Shown piece by piece: positions 33,064 to 42,101 of a stretch of DNA of 55,781 nt; position 1 is the stretch's first letter; every line of letters begins with the position of its first letter. Under the pieces are notes generated by a model that ran no database searches, was not told the origin of the DNA, and saw nothing but the letters and a program-made list of their open reading frames with translations. A program made the position numbers and the translations under genes. The stretch is from Deltaproteobacteria bacterium (GTDB lineage: Bacteria > Desulfobacterota > Desulfarculia > Desulfarculales > Desulfarculaceae), in NCBI GenBank assembly GCA_020444205.1, contig JAHLLJ010000011.1:1-55781 (forward strand), written 5' to 3'.

Positions 33064-34619
33064 TTGGGCAGCTCCTTGAAATAGTTGAGCGGCAATATCT
33101 TGGCCTCGGAGACGTTTAAAAAGCGGTTCTTATCGTCATAGGTGTTGAGGAACTCGAACACCACCTTGCCGTTGTTGTCCACCTCGAAAACGCGCCCTTG
33201 CCGCGGCGAGGTTATCAACAGGCCACCATCGGGCAGGAACTGGTGCTTACCCTGGATGTGGCTGTAGAAATTGTACTTCTTGCCTTCCAGCAACACCTTG
33301 CTCTTGTAGGTCTTGGGGTCGATCTCGATGATGCTGGAAAAGTCGCGGTGCATGTTGTTGTCGTAGACCGTGATCACCCCCCGCCGGCTCCAGTCGGGGT
33401 CGTGCTGGCGCCTGACCTGGCCTTGACGCCACCATTTCACCTTGAGGGTGTTTGGGTCCAACACGAAAACCAAGTCCACCGAGCGCAGGGAAACCAGCAG
33501 GTCCCCCGCCTTGAAGCCGGGGTACAGATGAGCCAGGGACTTGGGCAAGGGGTCGATGTCGTTGGGGTGCCACTGCCCCCCGCCGTCAACCACCCAGGTG
33601 GAGCGGTTGCGTTCGTCGAGCTGACGGATGCTGAAGATGTCTATGTTCGGGTTGGCGTCGATAATGGATTGCAGGGGGATGGACTTGATGATCTTGCCGG
33701 TGGCGTCGTCGATCTGCACCAGGCAATCCTTGCGGTTGGGGTCGTCGGCGGTGGGTCCCCACACCCACAGGGTGCCGTCGTCGCCCAGGGTGACGGAGTG
33801 ATGAAAGCCGCCCCGGAGGCGCCAGACGATGTTGCCGCACCAATCGTATTTGGTCAGGGAGGTGCCGTTGTCATAGGCGGCGTAGATGGAGCCGTCTCGG
33901 CCGATGTCGAACCCGTGGGGGAACACATTGCCGTCGTCGCGGTGGTCCCAGGGGACGTCTTCCTGGGTGGGCTTCCAGATGTGTTTCACCTTGCCGTCCG
34001 GGCCCAGCAGCACCACGCCGTAGCGTTTGTCGTCAAAGTCAAAGGCGCCGAAGATGACCCGGTAGACCTTGGGGGCGTCCGGGGAGAGAAAATACTTGGG
34101 AGGCAGGCGCCGCGAACGGATGGGCAGCCCCTCCAGGCTCTTGTAGACCCGGTCGCCGGGGGCCTTGAGGTCCACGGTCACTAAATGCCTGGACGGCACC
34201 AGGTCCAGGTCGTTGGCCAGCTTTTCCTCCAGGGTGGTGTAGCCCTCGCCCCGGAACCAGGATTCCATTTGCTGGACAATGGGATAGGGCCATGAGCGGG
34301 TGGCGTAGACGTAAAGACCCACGATAATGCCGATCAACAGCACCAGCCAACCGGCCATCAACCCCCGCCAAAAGGCGACGCGGCCCACGAAGGGCCAAAA
34401 ACGGGCCACTCCGGCCCAGAAATCTTTCCCCGAACGGCGCACCAGCCGGGCCAGCAGCTCGCCCAACAGCCAAAAAATAAAGCCGCCTCCCAGGGCCCCG
34501 GTGGGGATACGTACGGCGGCTTCGTCCCATCCATGATTGCCCAGCCAAACAAGCTGGAAGATTACACCGAGAAAAGCGCCCAGCAGGGCCAATGGAAGAC
34601 GGGAGAAAAATGCGCGCAT
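33054..34619 (-). CDS. Membrane-anchored arylsulfotransferase (ASST) family protein
   Basis: A 521-residue protein. Three hydrophobic segments within the first 110 residues are followed by a beta-propeller of the ASST type: DGKVKHIWKP, NVFPHGFDIGRDGSIYAAYDNGTSL, FHHSVTLGDDGTLWVW, GGQWHPNDIDPLP and GKHQFLPDGGLLITSP. Known ASST enzymes use a histidine to pass sulfate between phenolic esters outside the cytoplasm, without PAPS. Several propeller histidines are present, but I cannot assign the nucleophile. It heads the operon, so an extracytoplasmic transfer or structural role in sulfation is suggested. Confidence 0.8.
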   Translation of the reverse strand: MRAFFSRLPLALLGAFLGVIFQLVWLGNHGWDEAAVRIPTGALGGGFIFWLLGELLARLVRRSGKDFWAGVARFWPFVGRVAFWRGLMAGWLVLLIGIIVGLYVYATRSWPYPIVQQMESWFRGEGYTTLEEKLANDLDLVPSRHLVTVDLKAPGDRVYKSLEGLPIRSRRLPPKYFLSPDAPKVYRVIFGAFDFDDKRYGVVLLGPDGKVKHIWKPTQEDVPWDHRDDGNVFPHGFDIGRDGSIYAAYDNGTSLTKYDWCGNIVWRLRGGFHHSVTLGDDGTLWVWGPTADDPNRKDCLVQIDDATGKIIKSIPLQSIIDANPNIDIFSIRQLDERNRSTWVVDGGGQWHPNDIDPLPKSLAHLYPGFKAGDLLVSLRSVDLVFVLDPNTLKVKWWRQGQVRRQHDPDWSRRGVITVYDNNMHRDFSSIIEIDPKTYKSKVLLEGKKYNFYSHIQGKHQFLPDGGLLITSPRQGRVFEVDNNGKVVFEFLNTYDDKNRFLNVSEAKILPLNYFKELPKCK

Positions 34620-34672
34620 GGTGCCGAAGTGTTTCCCTTATCGCCGCCCGAGGTATGGCGGTTACAATTATT

Positions 34673-34688
34673 ATGGAATCTATTCCAT
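34673..34688. promoter_or_regulatory. Short dyad upstream of the sulfation operon
   Basis: ATGGAA-TCTA-TTCCAT, about 55 bp upstream of the ASST-type start, in an AT-rich gap after the ECF operon. It may be an operator for the sulfation operon. Support is only its symmetry and position. Confidence 0.35.
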
Positions 34689-34748
34689 CGTTACGGGTAA
34701 TCGCAAGCCAGCAGATAATCTATCATTTTTACGAAAGATAGCAACCAC

Positions 34749-35276
34749 TCAGGCGATTAGGCCCGCGTTTTGCAATCGCTTGACCACCGGCGGCACCAAC
34801 AGTCCGCCCGCCGCGCCAAAGGCCATGTTCATGGACGAGTTGATCAGCACGTGCTGCAGCATCACCGACAGCTCCATACCCGCCATGCTGTCGGCCACCG
34901 CCAAGAAGACGCCCCTGGTCAGGGCCGCGGCCGCGCCGCATATGAAGCAGGCCACGTAACTAAAAGCCAAGCGAGGGTATAAGGCGAATCCCAGGTCCAC
35001 GATAAGGCCCAACAGGCCGTAGCGCAAAATCAGCACCGGCCCGCCCTTGCCTAGGCCCAGGAACATGCACAGCAGCCCGGCCACCACCCCGGCCAGAGTG
35101 GCCGCCCCAAAGCGGCGCACCACTCCCCGGGCCAGCAGTAAAAAGAACAAGTTGAAGAACATGGAGTGGCCGGTGATGTGCAGATGCAAACGCAGCGCCG
35201 CCCGGGCGATTACGATGAAGGTGCCGCAAAAACCTAGATATAGCCCGTCGCGCAGGCTGAAGCGCCGCCAGATCAT
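34749..35276 (-). CDS. Putative ECF transporter S component (substrate-binding membrane protein)
   Basis: A 175-residue protein with five or six hydrophobic segments (LYLGFCGTFIVIARAALRL, MFFNLFFLLLARGVV, TLAGVVAGLLCMFLGLG, LAFSYVACFICGAAAAL). Size and topology fit the S component of an energy-coupling-factor transporter, and the operon supplies EcfT and a double ATPase but no other S protein. It is not CbiM-like (no MHIPDG N-terminus), so cobalt or nickel uptake of the classical type is unlikely. HLHITGHS may line the substrate site. Its ATG overlaps the TiaS-like stop. The substrate is unknown. Confidence 0.65.
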   Translation of the reverse strand: MIWRRFSLRDGLYLGFCGTFIVIARAALRLHLHITGHSMFFNLFFLLLARGVVRRFGAATLAGVVAGLLCMFLGLGKGGPVLILRYGLLGLIVDLGFALYPRLAFSYVACFICGAAAALTRGVFLAVADSMAGMELSVMLQHVLINSSMNMAFGAAGGLLVPPVVKRLQNAGLIA

Positions 35277-36001
35277 TTTTTAGCCGAGCCCTTTTTCTTC
35301 TTTTTACCCTTTGGTTGCCACACGCCGTCCCGGCTCTCCACCTCCATTACCGGCGAGCCTTCCCGCAGGGTGGGGCGGATCCAGTCCAGGGTGTCCACCC
35401 TCTCGTTTCCCGCCAACTCCTGGCCCGTGTCGCTCACTACACTGGTGACAGCGGTTTGAGCGATAATATCGTCCACGGTGAGCACCCCGCCTATCTCGCG
35501 GATACCTTGCAACTCGATGAAACGGCCATCATCTCCAGTGCTGCGCAGCCCCACACCGGACAGTGCCCCGATGATTCCCTGGCCGGTGGGGCCGTGTCGC
35601 CAGGTGCGCAGGCCTGGGGTCTCGGCCAAACCGTAGCCCTCTTCCACCTTGAGTACCTGTTTTTGGGCGCGGCGGCCCAAATCCACCAGGGAGGCGGGCA
35701 CCGCCCCCTCCGGGGCCAGGCACAGGCCGGGGTTGGCCTCCTCATGCAGGTTGGCCAACATGAACTCCTTGGCCGCCTCAAAGACCTGGTCAGCATCGGC
35801 CAGGCCCTCGGCCTCCAGGCAAGCACTGCTGTTGTGGGAGGTGTAGGGGATGTCCGGGTGCACCAAAAATTGGTGGCGGGTGACGCTGGCCTGGGAGATG
35901 AGCCCGCGCTTATGGAGCTCCGCGGCCAACATGCGCGACAAGCGGCCCGTGCCGATGGTGTTGGGGTTGTCGGTGTCGTCTATGGCTATGAACAGCTTCA
36001 T
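35273..36001 (-). CDS. TiaS-like 'IDDTDNP' protein within an ECF operon
   Basis: A 242-residue soluble protein opening MKLFIAIDDTDNPNTIGTGRLSRMLA. The DDTD motif (Asp8, Asp9, Thr10, Asp11) matches the N-terminal kinase-like domain of archaeal TiaS, the tRNA-Ile2 agmatidine synthetase. The OB-fold and zinc ribbon of full-length TiaS are absent; after about 225 residues the chain ends in a Lys-rich tail. It starts one base after EcfT ends and overlaps the S-component gene, so it is an integral operon member. A nucleotide-dependent modification of the imported compound is possible. Homology to TiaS is judged from the motif only. Confidence 0.6.
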   Translation of the reverse strand: MKLFIAIDDTDNPNTIGTGRLSRMLAAELHKRGLISQASVTRHQFLVHPDIPYTSHNSSACLEAEGLADADQVFEAAKEFMLANLHEEANPGLCLAPEGAVPASLVDLGRRAQKQVLKVEEGYGLAETPGLRTWRHGPTGQGIIGALSGVGLRSTGDDGRFIELQGIREIGGVLTVDDIIAQTAVTSVVSDTGQELAGNERVDTLDWIRPTLREGSPVMEVESRDGVWQPKGKKKKKGSAKK

Positions 36002-36002
36002 C

Positions 36003-36707
36003 TCAACCTCTTTGTCGGGGGCAGTCAGGACCGCCCTTGGCTTTGCCGCCGCCCAGGTTCAACCCCCGGGCTTGGGCCGAGTCGGCCGCTTCTCCGGCGG
36101 TTTGCAGGGCGCGCACCATCAGGGGCAGCAGCAGGCAGTTTACCAGATCTGGCCATTTGCGCGGATTGGCCAGCTGACGGGGGCTGAGCGCCGCGCCCCG
36201 CATACGCTGGGCCAGGGCGATTTCGCGTATCTCTCGGGCGAAAAAGGGCACGAAGCGCAGGCTGGTGAACACCAAAAATGATATCTGGCGGGGCATGAGC
36301 CAGCTCATCTCCCGGCTCATGCGGCTCATCTGGCTGGTGCGCAGCACCAGGGCCCCGGGCAGGAAGAACAGCAAAATCTTCACCCCCACCTTGAGCCCCG
36401 GCTCGAACCCCGCGCTCCAGCCGTAGCGCAGCGCGAACAACAATATCACTATGGCGATTTGCACCAGCAGCCAGCGGCCGTCGCGCCACAGGGCCCGCCA
36501 GCCCAAACCGGCCAAAAAGTAAAGCCCCGCGTCCAGGACCAACAGGGCCAAGAGCCAGGCCCAGCGATCCAAATACACCGCCGCCAGGATCAGCCCCAGG
36601 GTGAGCACCAGCTTAAGGCCTCCATGCATGCGGTGCAGGGGGGAGTCGCCCGCCTGAAAGGCGCAGGCCGGGTCCACGAATCCGCCAGGCCGCTTAGTTC
36701 CGGACAA
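36003..36707 (-). CDS. ECF transporter transmembrane component EcfT/CbiQ-like
   Basis: A 234-residue membrane protein with about five helices and the paired coupling-helix signatures of EcfT, seen as QRMRGA and AQARGLN. These bind the ATPase subunits. A TTG start at 36707 with an AGGAGG site overlaps the ATPase stop by 14 bp. It connects the fused ATPase to the putative S component. The CbiQ-type name does not imply cobalt. Confidence 0.88.
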   Translation of the reverse strand: MSGTKRPGGFVDPACAFQAGDSPLHRMHGGLKLVLTLGLILAAVYLDRWAWLLALLVLDAGLYFLAGLGWRALWRDGRWLLVQIAIVILLFALRYGWSAGFEPGLKVGVKILLFFLPGALVLRTSQMSRMSREMSWLMPRQISFLVFTSLRFVPFFAREIREIALAQRMRGAALSPRQLANPRKWPDLVNCLLLPLMVRALQTAGEAADSAQARGLNLGGGKAKGGPDCPRQRG

Positions 36708-38043
36708 GGCGGCCTCCTTGCAGCAGCAGGCTGAGCTGAGCCCAGTCCGGCTGGGACAGGGGATCGTGGGAGGCGATGAGCACCGTGGAGCCGTGTTCGC
36801 CGGCCAGGCGGGCCAGCACGGCCAGCAAATCCCGGCGCTGGGCCCAGTCCAGCCCGGCCATGGGCTCGTCGCACAAGAGCAGGCGGGGCCGGGGGGCCAA
36901 GACCGAGGCCAGGGCCACCCGGTGTTGCTCGCCCCAACTAAGGGCCAGGGGAGGGCGGTCGGCTAGATGAGATGCCTGGCACATAGCCAAGGCCTCCTCC
37001 ACCCGCGCCGCGACCTCTGTGGGCGGCAGGCCCATGCGCTGCAAGGTGAAGGCTACCTCAGCGCGCACGGTTTCCTCGAAAAGCTGGCGCTGGGGATTTT
37101 GGAACAGATAGCCCACCTGGCCGAAAACGTTTTCCGGCTTGGGCGGGTTGTGCCCCGCCACCTCCAGGCGGCCCTCCTGGGGCCGCAGCATCCCGGCCAA
37201 ACAGCGCAACAAAGAGGTCTTGCCCGCTCCGTTGGGCCCGAAAAGGTGCACCCGTTGACCGGGCAGCAGGCTTATATCCGCGCCGCTCAGCACCGGACCG
37301 TCGCGGCCCTCCAACACCAAGCCCCTAGCCTGGGCTATGGGGTTGCTCTGCGGATTTGAGCCGTTCGGGGGTAGGGGGATGGGCTCCGGCGGCGCGGGCG
37401 GCCGGGGGCTCACCCCCTGCCACCCCCCCCCAGCGTCCAGCACACCGTATTCATCGGCCAGGTGAGCCAAGGGTCCGGTATTGTGTTCGCTTATCAAAAT
37501 GGCGTGACCAGCCTGTTTGAGCTCAAGCAGGGTTTGCACCAGAGCGGCGCGCCCGGCTTGGTCGAGCTGGGCCATGGGCTCATCCAGGATCAGCAGCTTG
37601 GGCTCCATGGCCAGAATCGCGGCCAAGCACACCCGCTGCTTCTGCCCGGCGCTCAGTTCCTCCACGTTGCGCTGGGCCAAATTTTCCAGACCCACCGCGG
37701 CCAGGGCTTTGTTTCTGCGCTCATCTACCTCGGTCTGGCTCAGACCCAGGTTTTGGGGCGCGAAAGCCACTTCATCGCTCACCGTGGTGCAAAGCAGCTG
37801 GGTGTCCACGTTCTGGAAGACCATGCCCGGCCGGGGGCCGTTCAGCTCCAGGCAGCCGGTCAAGGATCCGTTTTCCAGCAGGCCCTGCACCGCCCGCAGC
37901 AAGGTGGTCTTGCCGCAGCCCGAGGGGCCGCACAGGCACAGGCATTGCCCGGCATCCAGAGAAAAACCCACCCCGGCCAGGGCCGCTTGGGTCCCGCCGG
38001 GGTAGGTGTAGCTCAGGTTGTCAATTTGCAGAAGGGCAGTCAT
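36694..38043 (-). CDS. ECF transporter double ATPase (EcfA-EcfA' fusion)
   Basis: A 449-residue protein with two ABC domains. Half 1 has Walker A GPSGCGKTT, signature LSAGQKQR and Walker B LLILDEP. Half 2 has Walker A GPNGAGKTS, the altered signature LSWGEQHR and Walker B LLLCDEP. A Pro-rich linker (about 220-240) joins them. Q-loops (FQN) are visible in both. The ATG at 38043 is preferred over a GTG at 38061. It energises uptake together with EcfT. The TonB receptor gene precedes it by 33 bp. Confidence 0.9.
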   Translation of the reverse strand: MTALLQIDNLSYTYPGGTQAALAGVGFSLDAGQCLCLCGPSGCGKTTLLRAVQGLLENGSLTGCLELNGPRPGMVFQNVDTQLLCTTVSDEVAFAPQNLGLSQTEVDERRNKALAAVGLENLAQRNVEELSAGQKQRVCLAAILAMEPKLLILDEPMAQLDQAGRAALVQTLLELKQAGHAILISEHNTGPLAHLADEYGVLDAGGGWQGVSPRPPAPPEPIPLPPNGSNPQSNPIAQARGLVLEGRDGPVLSGADISLLPGQRVHLFGPNGAGKTSLLRCLAGMLRPQEGRLEVAGHNPPKPENVFGQVGYLFQNPQRQLFEETVRAEVAFTLQRMGLPPTEVAARVEEALAMCQASHLADRPPLALSWGEQHRVALASVLAPRPRLLLCDEPMAGLDWAQRRDLLAVLARLAGEHGSTVLIASHDPLSQPDWAQLSLLLQGGRLVRN

Positions 38044-38076
38044 GAGCGGCCAGTTCCGCACCCAAGAAGGCGGAGG

Positions 38077-40086
38077 CTAGAAACGGGCCTCCACACCGGC
38101 GTAGATGACCCGCCCAGGTTGCGGGTAACCATAGGATTCTTCATAGTTTTTGTCAAACAGGTTGTCCGCGCCTACGTACAAGCTGAACATGTCCTTGTAA
38201 AAGCTCTGGGCCAGTTTGAGGTCCACCACCGCGAAGTCGCCCAGGGAATCCTGCTGCAGGGGTTCGTTTTTGGAATAGTACACCTGATCCGCCAGGTAGA
38301 GTACCCCGGCGTATACCGAAAAGCCGAAGTCCCAGGTGTATTGACCCTGGAAAGACAACTTGTGGCGGGGCCGGTACTGCAGCTCGTCCTTTTCGCTGCC
38401 GTCGGAAAGATCGGTGGTGTCCATGAAGGTATAGCTGGCCGCCAGCCATAGGCCGTCCACCGGGCGGCTCTGCACGGCCAGCTCGATGCCCTGGAAGCGG
38501 TACTTGTCGTGGTTCTGGAAGATGTCGTCAGAGTCCTTTTCAATATAGTCGCGCACCTCGTTGTAGAAACCGGTGAGGCTGACCAGGGTGGCATAAGCAA
38601 ATTGTTGCTCAACGGCCAACTCGAAGTTGTCGGAGCGCTCGGCTTCCAGGTCGTCGTTGCCGCCGTCCTGCTCATAGAGCTGGCGCAGGGAGGGAAAACG
38701 GATCATGTGGGCATAGGAAGCCTTGAGGGCGGTGCCGGTGTTGAACCCATAGCGGGCCCCGGCCATGTAGCTGGCCCCGTCCTGGTTGCCGCCCTCCTTG
38801 TCCATCCAGTTCTGGCTGACGCCGAAGGTCAGGTCCAGGGCGGGCAGGGGAGTGACCTGATACTCCAGGGCGGCCATGTAGATGTTGAGGTCCTGGTCGT
38901 TGCTCACCGAGCGCCAGGTGTACTTTTTGGTGCCGCTGATGCGCTTGTCGCGGCTGGTGCCCGACAGGTCCCACTTGTCCTTTTCACCGGACAGGCCCAG
39001 GGTCAGGCTGCCCCAGCGCTGGAAGTCATAGGCTGCCTGGAAGTTGATTCCGTATACGTCGGTCTTCTGCTCCAGGTCATAGGTCTTGACGCTGGGGTCG
39101 CTCATGGAGTTGTAGTTGGCGTTGTCGTAGCGCTTGGGGTCTTCCTTGAGGTGGTTGATGAAAACCCAGGAGCGCATGCTGAAGGGACCGGTGCCCTGAT
39201 AGCTCAGCGCCGCCTGGCCGTAGGCGCCCTGGATGTCCTCCACCGCGTCGTACTTGGGGCTGTTGGCAAAATCGTCTTTTTTATCGTTGATGGTGCTGGG
39301 CGGCTGCTGGTAGTTGCCGCTCACTCCGCCGGCGGCAAAGCCCAAGTTCCAGTTGGGGGCCAGGTTGTACTGCAGGTCGGCGAACAAGTTGTTGCGTTTT
39401 TTCTCGCTGCCCTCCCGGCCGCCGGAGCCCTGCTCGCTGGTGGACTGGAAGTCGTCGCTCACCGGCCAGTTGTCGCGCTGGTAGTGGCTGCCGCTGGCAA
39501 ACACGTTGACCTTGTCGCTGCCGGCATAGGCATTGAAAGAGCCAAGATAGCTCTGGCCCTGGCCCGCTTCACCCCTCACCTTGGCGCCCATGCCCTCGCC
39601 GCCGGCCTTGGTGATGATGTTGATCACCCCGGCCAAGCCGCCCTGGCCATAGAGCACCGAGTGGGTGCCGTAGCTTATCTTGATACGGGCGATGTTCTCG
39701 GTGGGGATCAAGGAGGGATCGAACTGGCCGTCATAGGTGGAGTTGAAGGGTACGCCGTTGAGCAGCAGAACCACATGACGGGAGCGGAAGCCGCGCATGT
39801 CCACCCGGGGCACGCCCTCGGCCCCGGAACGCACCACTATGCCGGGGACCATCTTAAGAGCCTGGTCCAGGGTGTGGGCGTTCATGGCCTCGATCTCGGC
39901 GGCGGTGATCTCACGCACCGTGCCCACGGATTTCCCCTTGAAAGCCGGGGCTTCCACTACCACCTCGCCCAGGGAGTACTGGCCGGTGGCGGCGGGCTTG
40001 TCTTCGGCCAAGGCGGGCGCGGCCAAAGCCAGGACGACAAATACGATAAGAATATTAAAGCCCATTACCAGATTGCGGGGCAGCAT
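38077..40086 (-). CDS. TonB-dependent outer-membrane receptor
   Basis: A 669-residue receptor. A signal peptide (ALAAPALAEDK) leads to a TonB-box-like EVVVEAP and a plug domain (MVPGIVVRSGAEGVPRVDMRGFRSRHVVLLLNGVP, SVLYGQGGLAGVINIITK). A 22-strand-type barrel ends in GRVIYAGVEARF with terminal Phe. The ATG at 40086 has an AGGAGAGG site. It leads the uptake operon and resembles receptors for cobalamin or siderophore-like ligands, but no cobalamin riboswitch is present. The ligand is probably a scarce metal complex or cofactor. Confidence 0.9.
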   Translation of the reverse strand: MLPRNLVMGFNILIVFVVLALAAPALAEDKPAATGQYSLGEVVVEAPAFKGKSVGTVREITAAEIEAMNAHTLDQALKMVPGIVVRSGAEGVPRVDMRGFRSRHVVLLLNGVPFNSTYDGQFDPSLIPTENIARIKISYGTHSVLYGQGGLAGVINIITKAGGEGMGAKVRGEAGQGQSYLGSFNAYAGSDKVNVFASGSHYQRDNWPVSDDFQSTSEQGSGGREGSEKKRNNLFADLQYNLAPNWNLGFAAGGVSGNYQQPPSTINDKKDDFANSPKYDAVEDIQGAYGQAALSYQGTGPFSMRSWVFINHLKEDPKRYDNANYNSMSDPSVKTYDLEQKTDVYGINFQAAYDFQRWGSLTLGLSGEKDKWDLSGTSRDKRISGTKKYTWRSVSNDQDLNIYMAALEYQVTPLPALDLTFGVSQNWMDKEGGNQDGASYMAGARYGFNTGTALKASYAHMIRFPSLRQLYEQDGGNDDLEAERSDNFELAVEQQFAYATLVSLTGFYNEVRDYIEKDSDDIFQNHDKYRFQGIELAVQSRPVDGLWLAASYTFMDTTDLSDGSEKDELQYRPRHKLSFQGQYTWDFGFSVYAGVLYLADQVYYSKNEPLQQDSLGDFAVVDLKLAQSFYKDMFSLYVGADNLFDKNYEESYGYPQPGRVIYAGVEARF

Positions 40087-40184
40087 GGTCACACCTCTCC
40101 TGTGTTGCCAACAGCAGTTATGCCGGTTCAATGTTGTGCTTTAAAGTCCAACCTCCGCCTGGTGACCCAAACCCTACGGCGGAT

Positions 40185-40238
40185 GTCATAAATGACTTAT
40201 GTGACGAACGACATACTATGGCCGAGCTGGCATGTCAA
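40185..40238 (-). promoter_or_regulatory. Candidate promoter and operator of the TonB-ECF operon
   Basis: A perfect -35 hexamer, TTGACA (plus-strand TGTCAA at 40233-40238), is followed by TATGTC after 17 bases, a weak -10. About 15 bp further on is a dyad GTCAT-AA-ATGAC (40185-40196). The arrangement suggests a repressor site just after the start of transcription. The regulator is not evident. Confidence 0.45.
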
Positions 40239-40356
40239 ATTTTATGATGGGTGGGGCGACAATTAATTGTAATTTTGAATGAAACCAGTCAACAACTCGG
40301 GCGGGTCCATGAAGGCTGGGCGGCCGCTTTCACCGGCTGGAAGGCCGGCCAAGTCC

Positions 40357-40862
40357 TCAGGCGCCATGGGCCTGGACGGATTCTTGTTCCCCCTGCCACT
40401 GGAACAGGAGCTTGAGACGCTCCCAAAACTGACCGCCCAGCATGAACAGACTCACTATGCCCATCACCTCGCCGGCCACCAGGGACCAGGCCAAAAAGTG
40501 TAGGGTGGCGTTTTGGGGTACAAAGAACAAAAGGTAGATAAATACGGCATAGTAGGGCAAAAAGCTTAGCGCCAAAAGCAACACCTCGGCGCGGTGCCGG
40601 GACCGGCTGACCGGCTTGGGCAAGGCTGCCGGGCGGCGGAACCAAGCGGCTATTTTGGCTTTCAGGGCCGCTAAAAAGGGCTTGCCCAGCAGGGCGGCCG
40701 CTCCCCAGAAGGACACCTCGCCCGAGGCCAGTAAGACCACGGCCAAGGCGCCCATTTGGCCAGATCCAGGCCGAAAAAGGGCAGAATAGCCACGATGACC
40801 ATGGGCACTAGGCTGTAGATAAACAGGCAAAGGCCTAAATAGTATTTCCAGTCCTTGGTCAT
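40357..40862 (-). pseudogene. Frameshifted small membrane protein ('transporter suffix' type)
   Basis: Two overlapping frames make one protein. The first begins MTKDWKYYLGLCLFIYSLVPMV (start 40862) and runs to FFGLDLAKW. The second continues GALAVVLLASGEVSFWGAAALLGKPF to the stop at 40357. Together they give about 168 residues with four membrane segments, resembling a family of small membrane proteins next to transporters. The break lies near 40747-40765 and equals a one-base loss or a -1 shift. No standard slippery heptamer is there, so it is a real lesion or a sequence error. Confidence 0.7.
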
Positions 40863-40889
40863 CTCCCCCGCCCCTATTTTTTTAAATGG

Positions 40890-41960
40890 CTATACCAGCT
40901 GCATGGCCTGCTCCGGGCACATCTCCTGACAGCAGAAGCACACGATGCATTTGTCCGGGTCCACCTTGGGCAGTTCCTCGTCAAAGGCCAGGGCCGAAGC
41001 AGGGCACTGATCGATACAGGCTCCGCAGCCGGTGCACTTGTCCGGGTCGGCCTGGGGACGCAGCAGGGTACGGCTCTCCATGAACTCGCGGATTTTCTCT
41101 CCACCGGGCCGGAAAGGACCGCCCGCGGGGGGCAGCTTGAAGCCTTGGATGGGTTTGAGCTCGCCGATTATCTCCATGGCTTGTTGGCTGAACTCGCCCA
41201 GCCCGGCTTTCTGGGCGGTGGCCAAAAAGCGCACCTGGCTGGGATCGTCCACCCCCATGAGCCTGGCGATGACCCCGTCCAAGGCCACCGCGTTGTCCGA
41301 GGCCAGGATCAGGTTCAGGTCCCTGAGCTCGGTGGAGGCCGGTCCGTTGCCTTCCATGCCCACGATGCCGTCCACGATGTAAAAATCCGGCACCCTGAGG
41401 CGGAATACGTCCACCAACAGGTCGTTGAAGCGACCCGGATCCCCGGCCAGCTTGTGCAATTGGGCCTTCTGGGCCCCGGGCAGAATGCCAAAGCTGTTTT
41501 TTATGGCCCCGCTCAATACGGTGAGGCCGTGGGTTTTGAACTTGGGCAGGGAAATGACCACATCCGCGTCCAGCACCGCGGCGGACACACTGAGGGTGTC
41601 GCAATACTCGGGGTTGAAAGGCACCTCCCGGGATTCAGCCCCTATGTTGCGGTAGTGGCCCTGGGAGGCTTCGGTGAGGCCGGTGTCGCTAAAGGCCTTT
41701 TCATTGGCCCCGTAGGTGAACACCCCGGGGTTGTCGCCCACAACCAACTCGCTTGGGTTCATGCTCTCAAGCCGCTCAATCACCGCCCGGAGCACTGCCG
41801 GGTGGGTGGTGATGGCTTCCTCGGCCTTGGCGGTTCTGAGCACGTTGGGCTTCACCAAGACCTTCTTGCCCTGAATATCCAGGGGGAAGAGTTCAAAGGC
41901 CTTGTCCACGGCCTCTTGGCAGGTTTGATAATCAGCAGGTTGGATCATTACTCTGGACAT
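40890..41960 (-). CDS. DUF362 protein with C-terminal 2[4Fe-4S] ferredoxin domain
   Basis: A 356-residue protein. The DUF362 part (about 1-290) includes KKVLVKPNVLR, LVVGDNPGVFTYG, ISLPKFKTHGLTVLSGAIKNSFG and VDGIVGMEGNGP. The end carries two clusters, CTGCGACIDQCPASA and CIVCFCCQEMCPEQA. The ATG at 41960 with GGGGAG upstream is chosen over earlier in-frame starts. DUF362 proteins are widespread in anaerobes and thought to handle iron-sulfur or metal-related redox steps, but no reaction is established. It lies between the frameshifted membrane gene and DUF364. Confidence 0.88.
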   Translation of the reverse strand: MSRVMIQPADYQTCQEAVDKAFELFPLDIQGKKVLVKPNVLRTAKAEEAITTHPAVLRAVIERLESMNPSELVVGDNPGVFTYGANEKAFSDTGLTEASQGHYRNIGAESREVPFNPEYCDTLSVSAAVLDADVVISLPKFKTHGLTVLSGAIKNSFGILPGAQKAQLHKLAGDPGRFNDLLVDVFRLRVPDFYIVDGIVGMEGNGPASTELRDLNLILASDNAVALDGVIARLMGVDDPSQVRFLATAQKAGLGEFSQQAMEIIGELKPIQGFKLPPAGGPFRPGGEKIREFMESRTLLRPQADPDKCTGCGACIDQCPASALAFDEELPKVDPDKCIVCFCCQEMCPEQAMQLV

Positions 41961-42101
41961 GCGGCTCCCCTTCATGGAGATATTGATGCGGGCATTGCTA
42001 CATGCGCCCACGTTGGCCTCTATTATAGGCCACTCCCAAGGGAAATATGGTAGTCCCTGCTACGGAGACCGTCCAGAAGCTAATACCCGAACCCTGGCAG
42101 G

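Noticed and set aside
38509-40191. 560-residue plus-strand ORF opposite the TonB receptor
   Set aside because: Shadow frame of a GC-rich gene; the minus strand encodes an unmistakable receptor.
40087-40260. Possible cobalamin riboswitch ahead of the TonB receptor
   Set aside because: The leader is short and lacks the conserved cobalamin-box sequences; only a promoter-like pair and a small dyad are visible.
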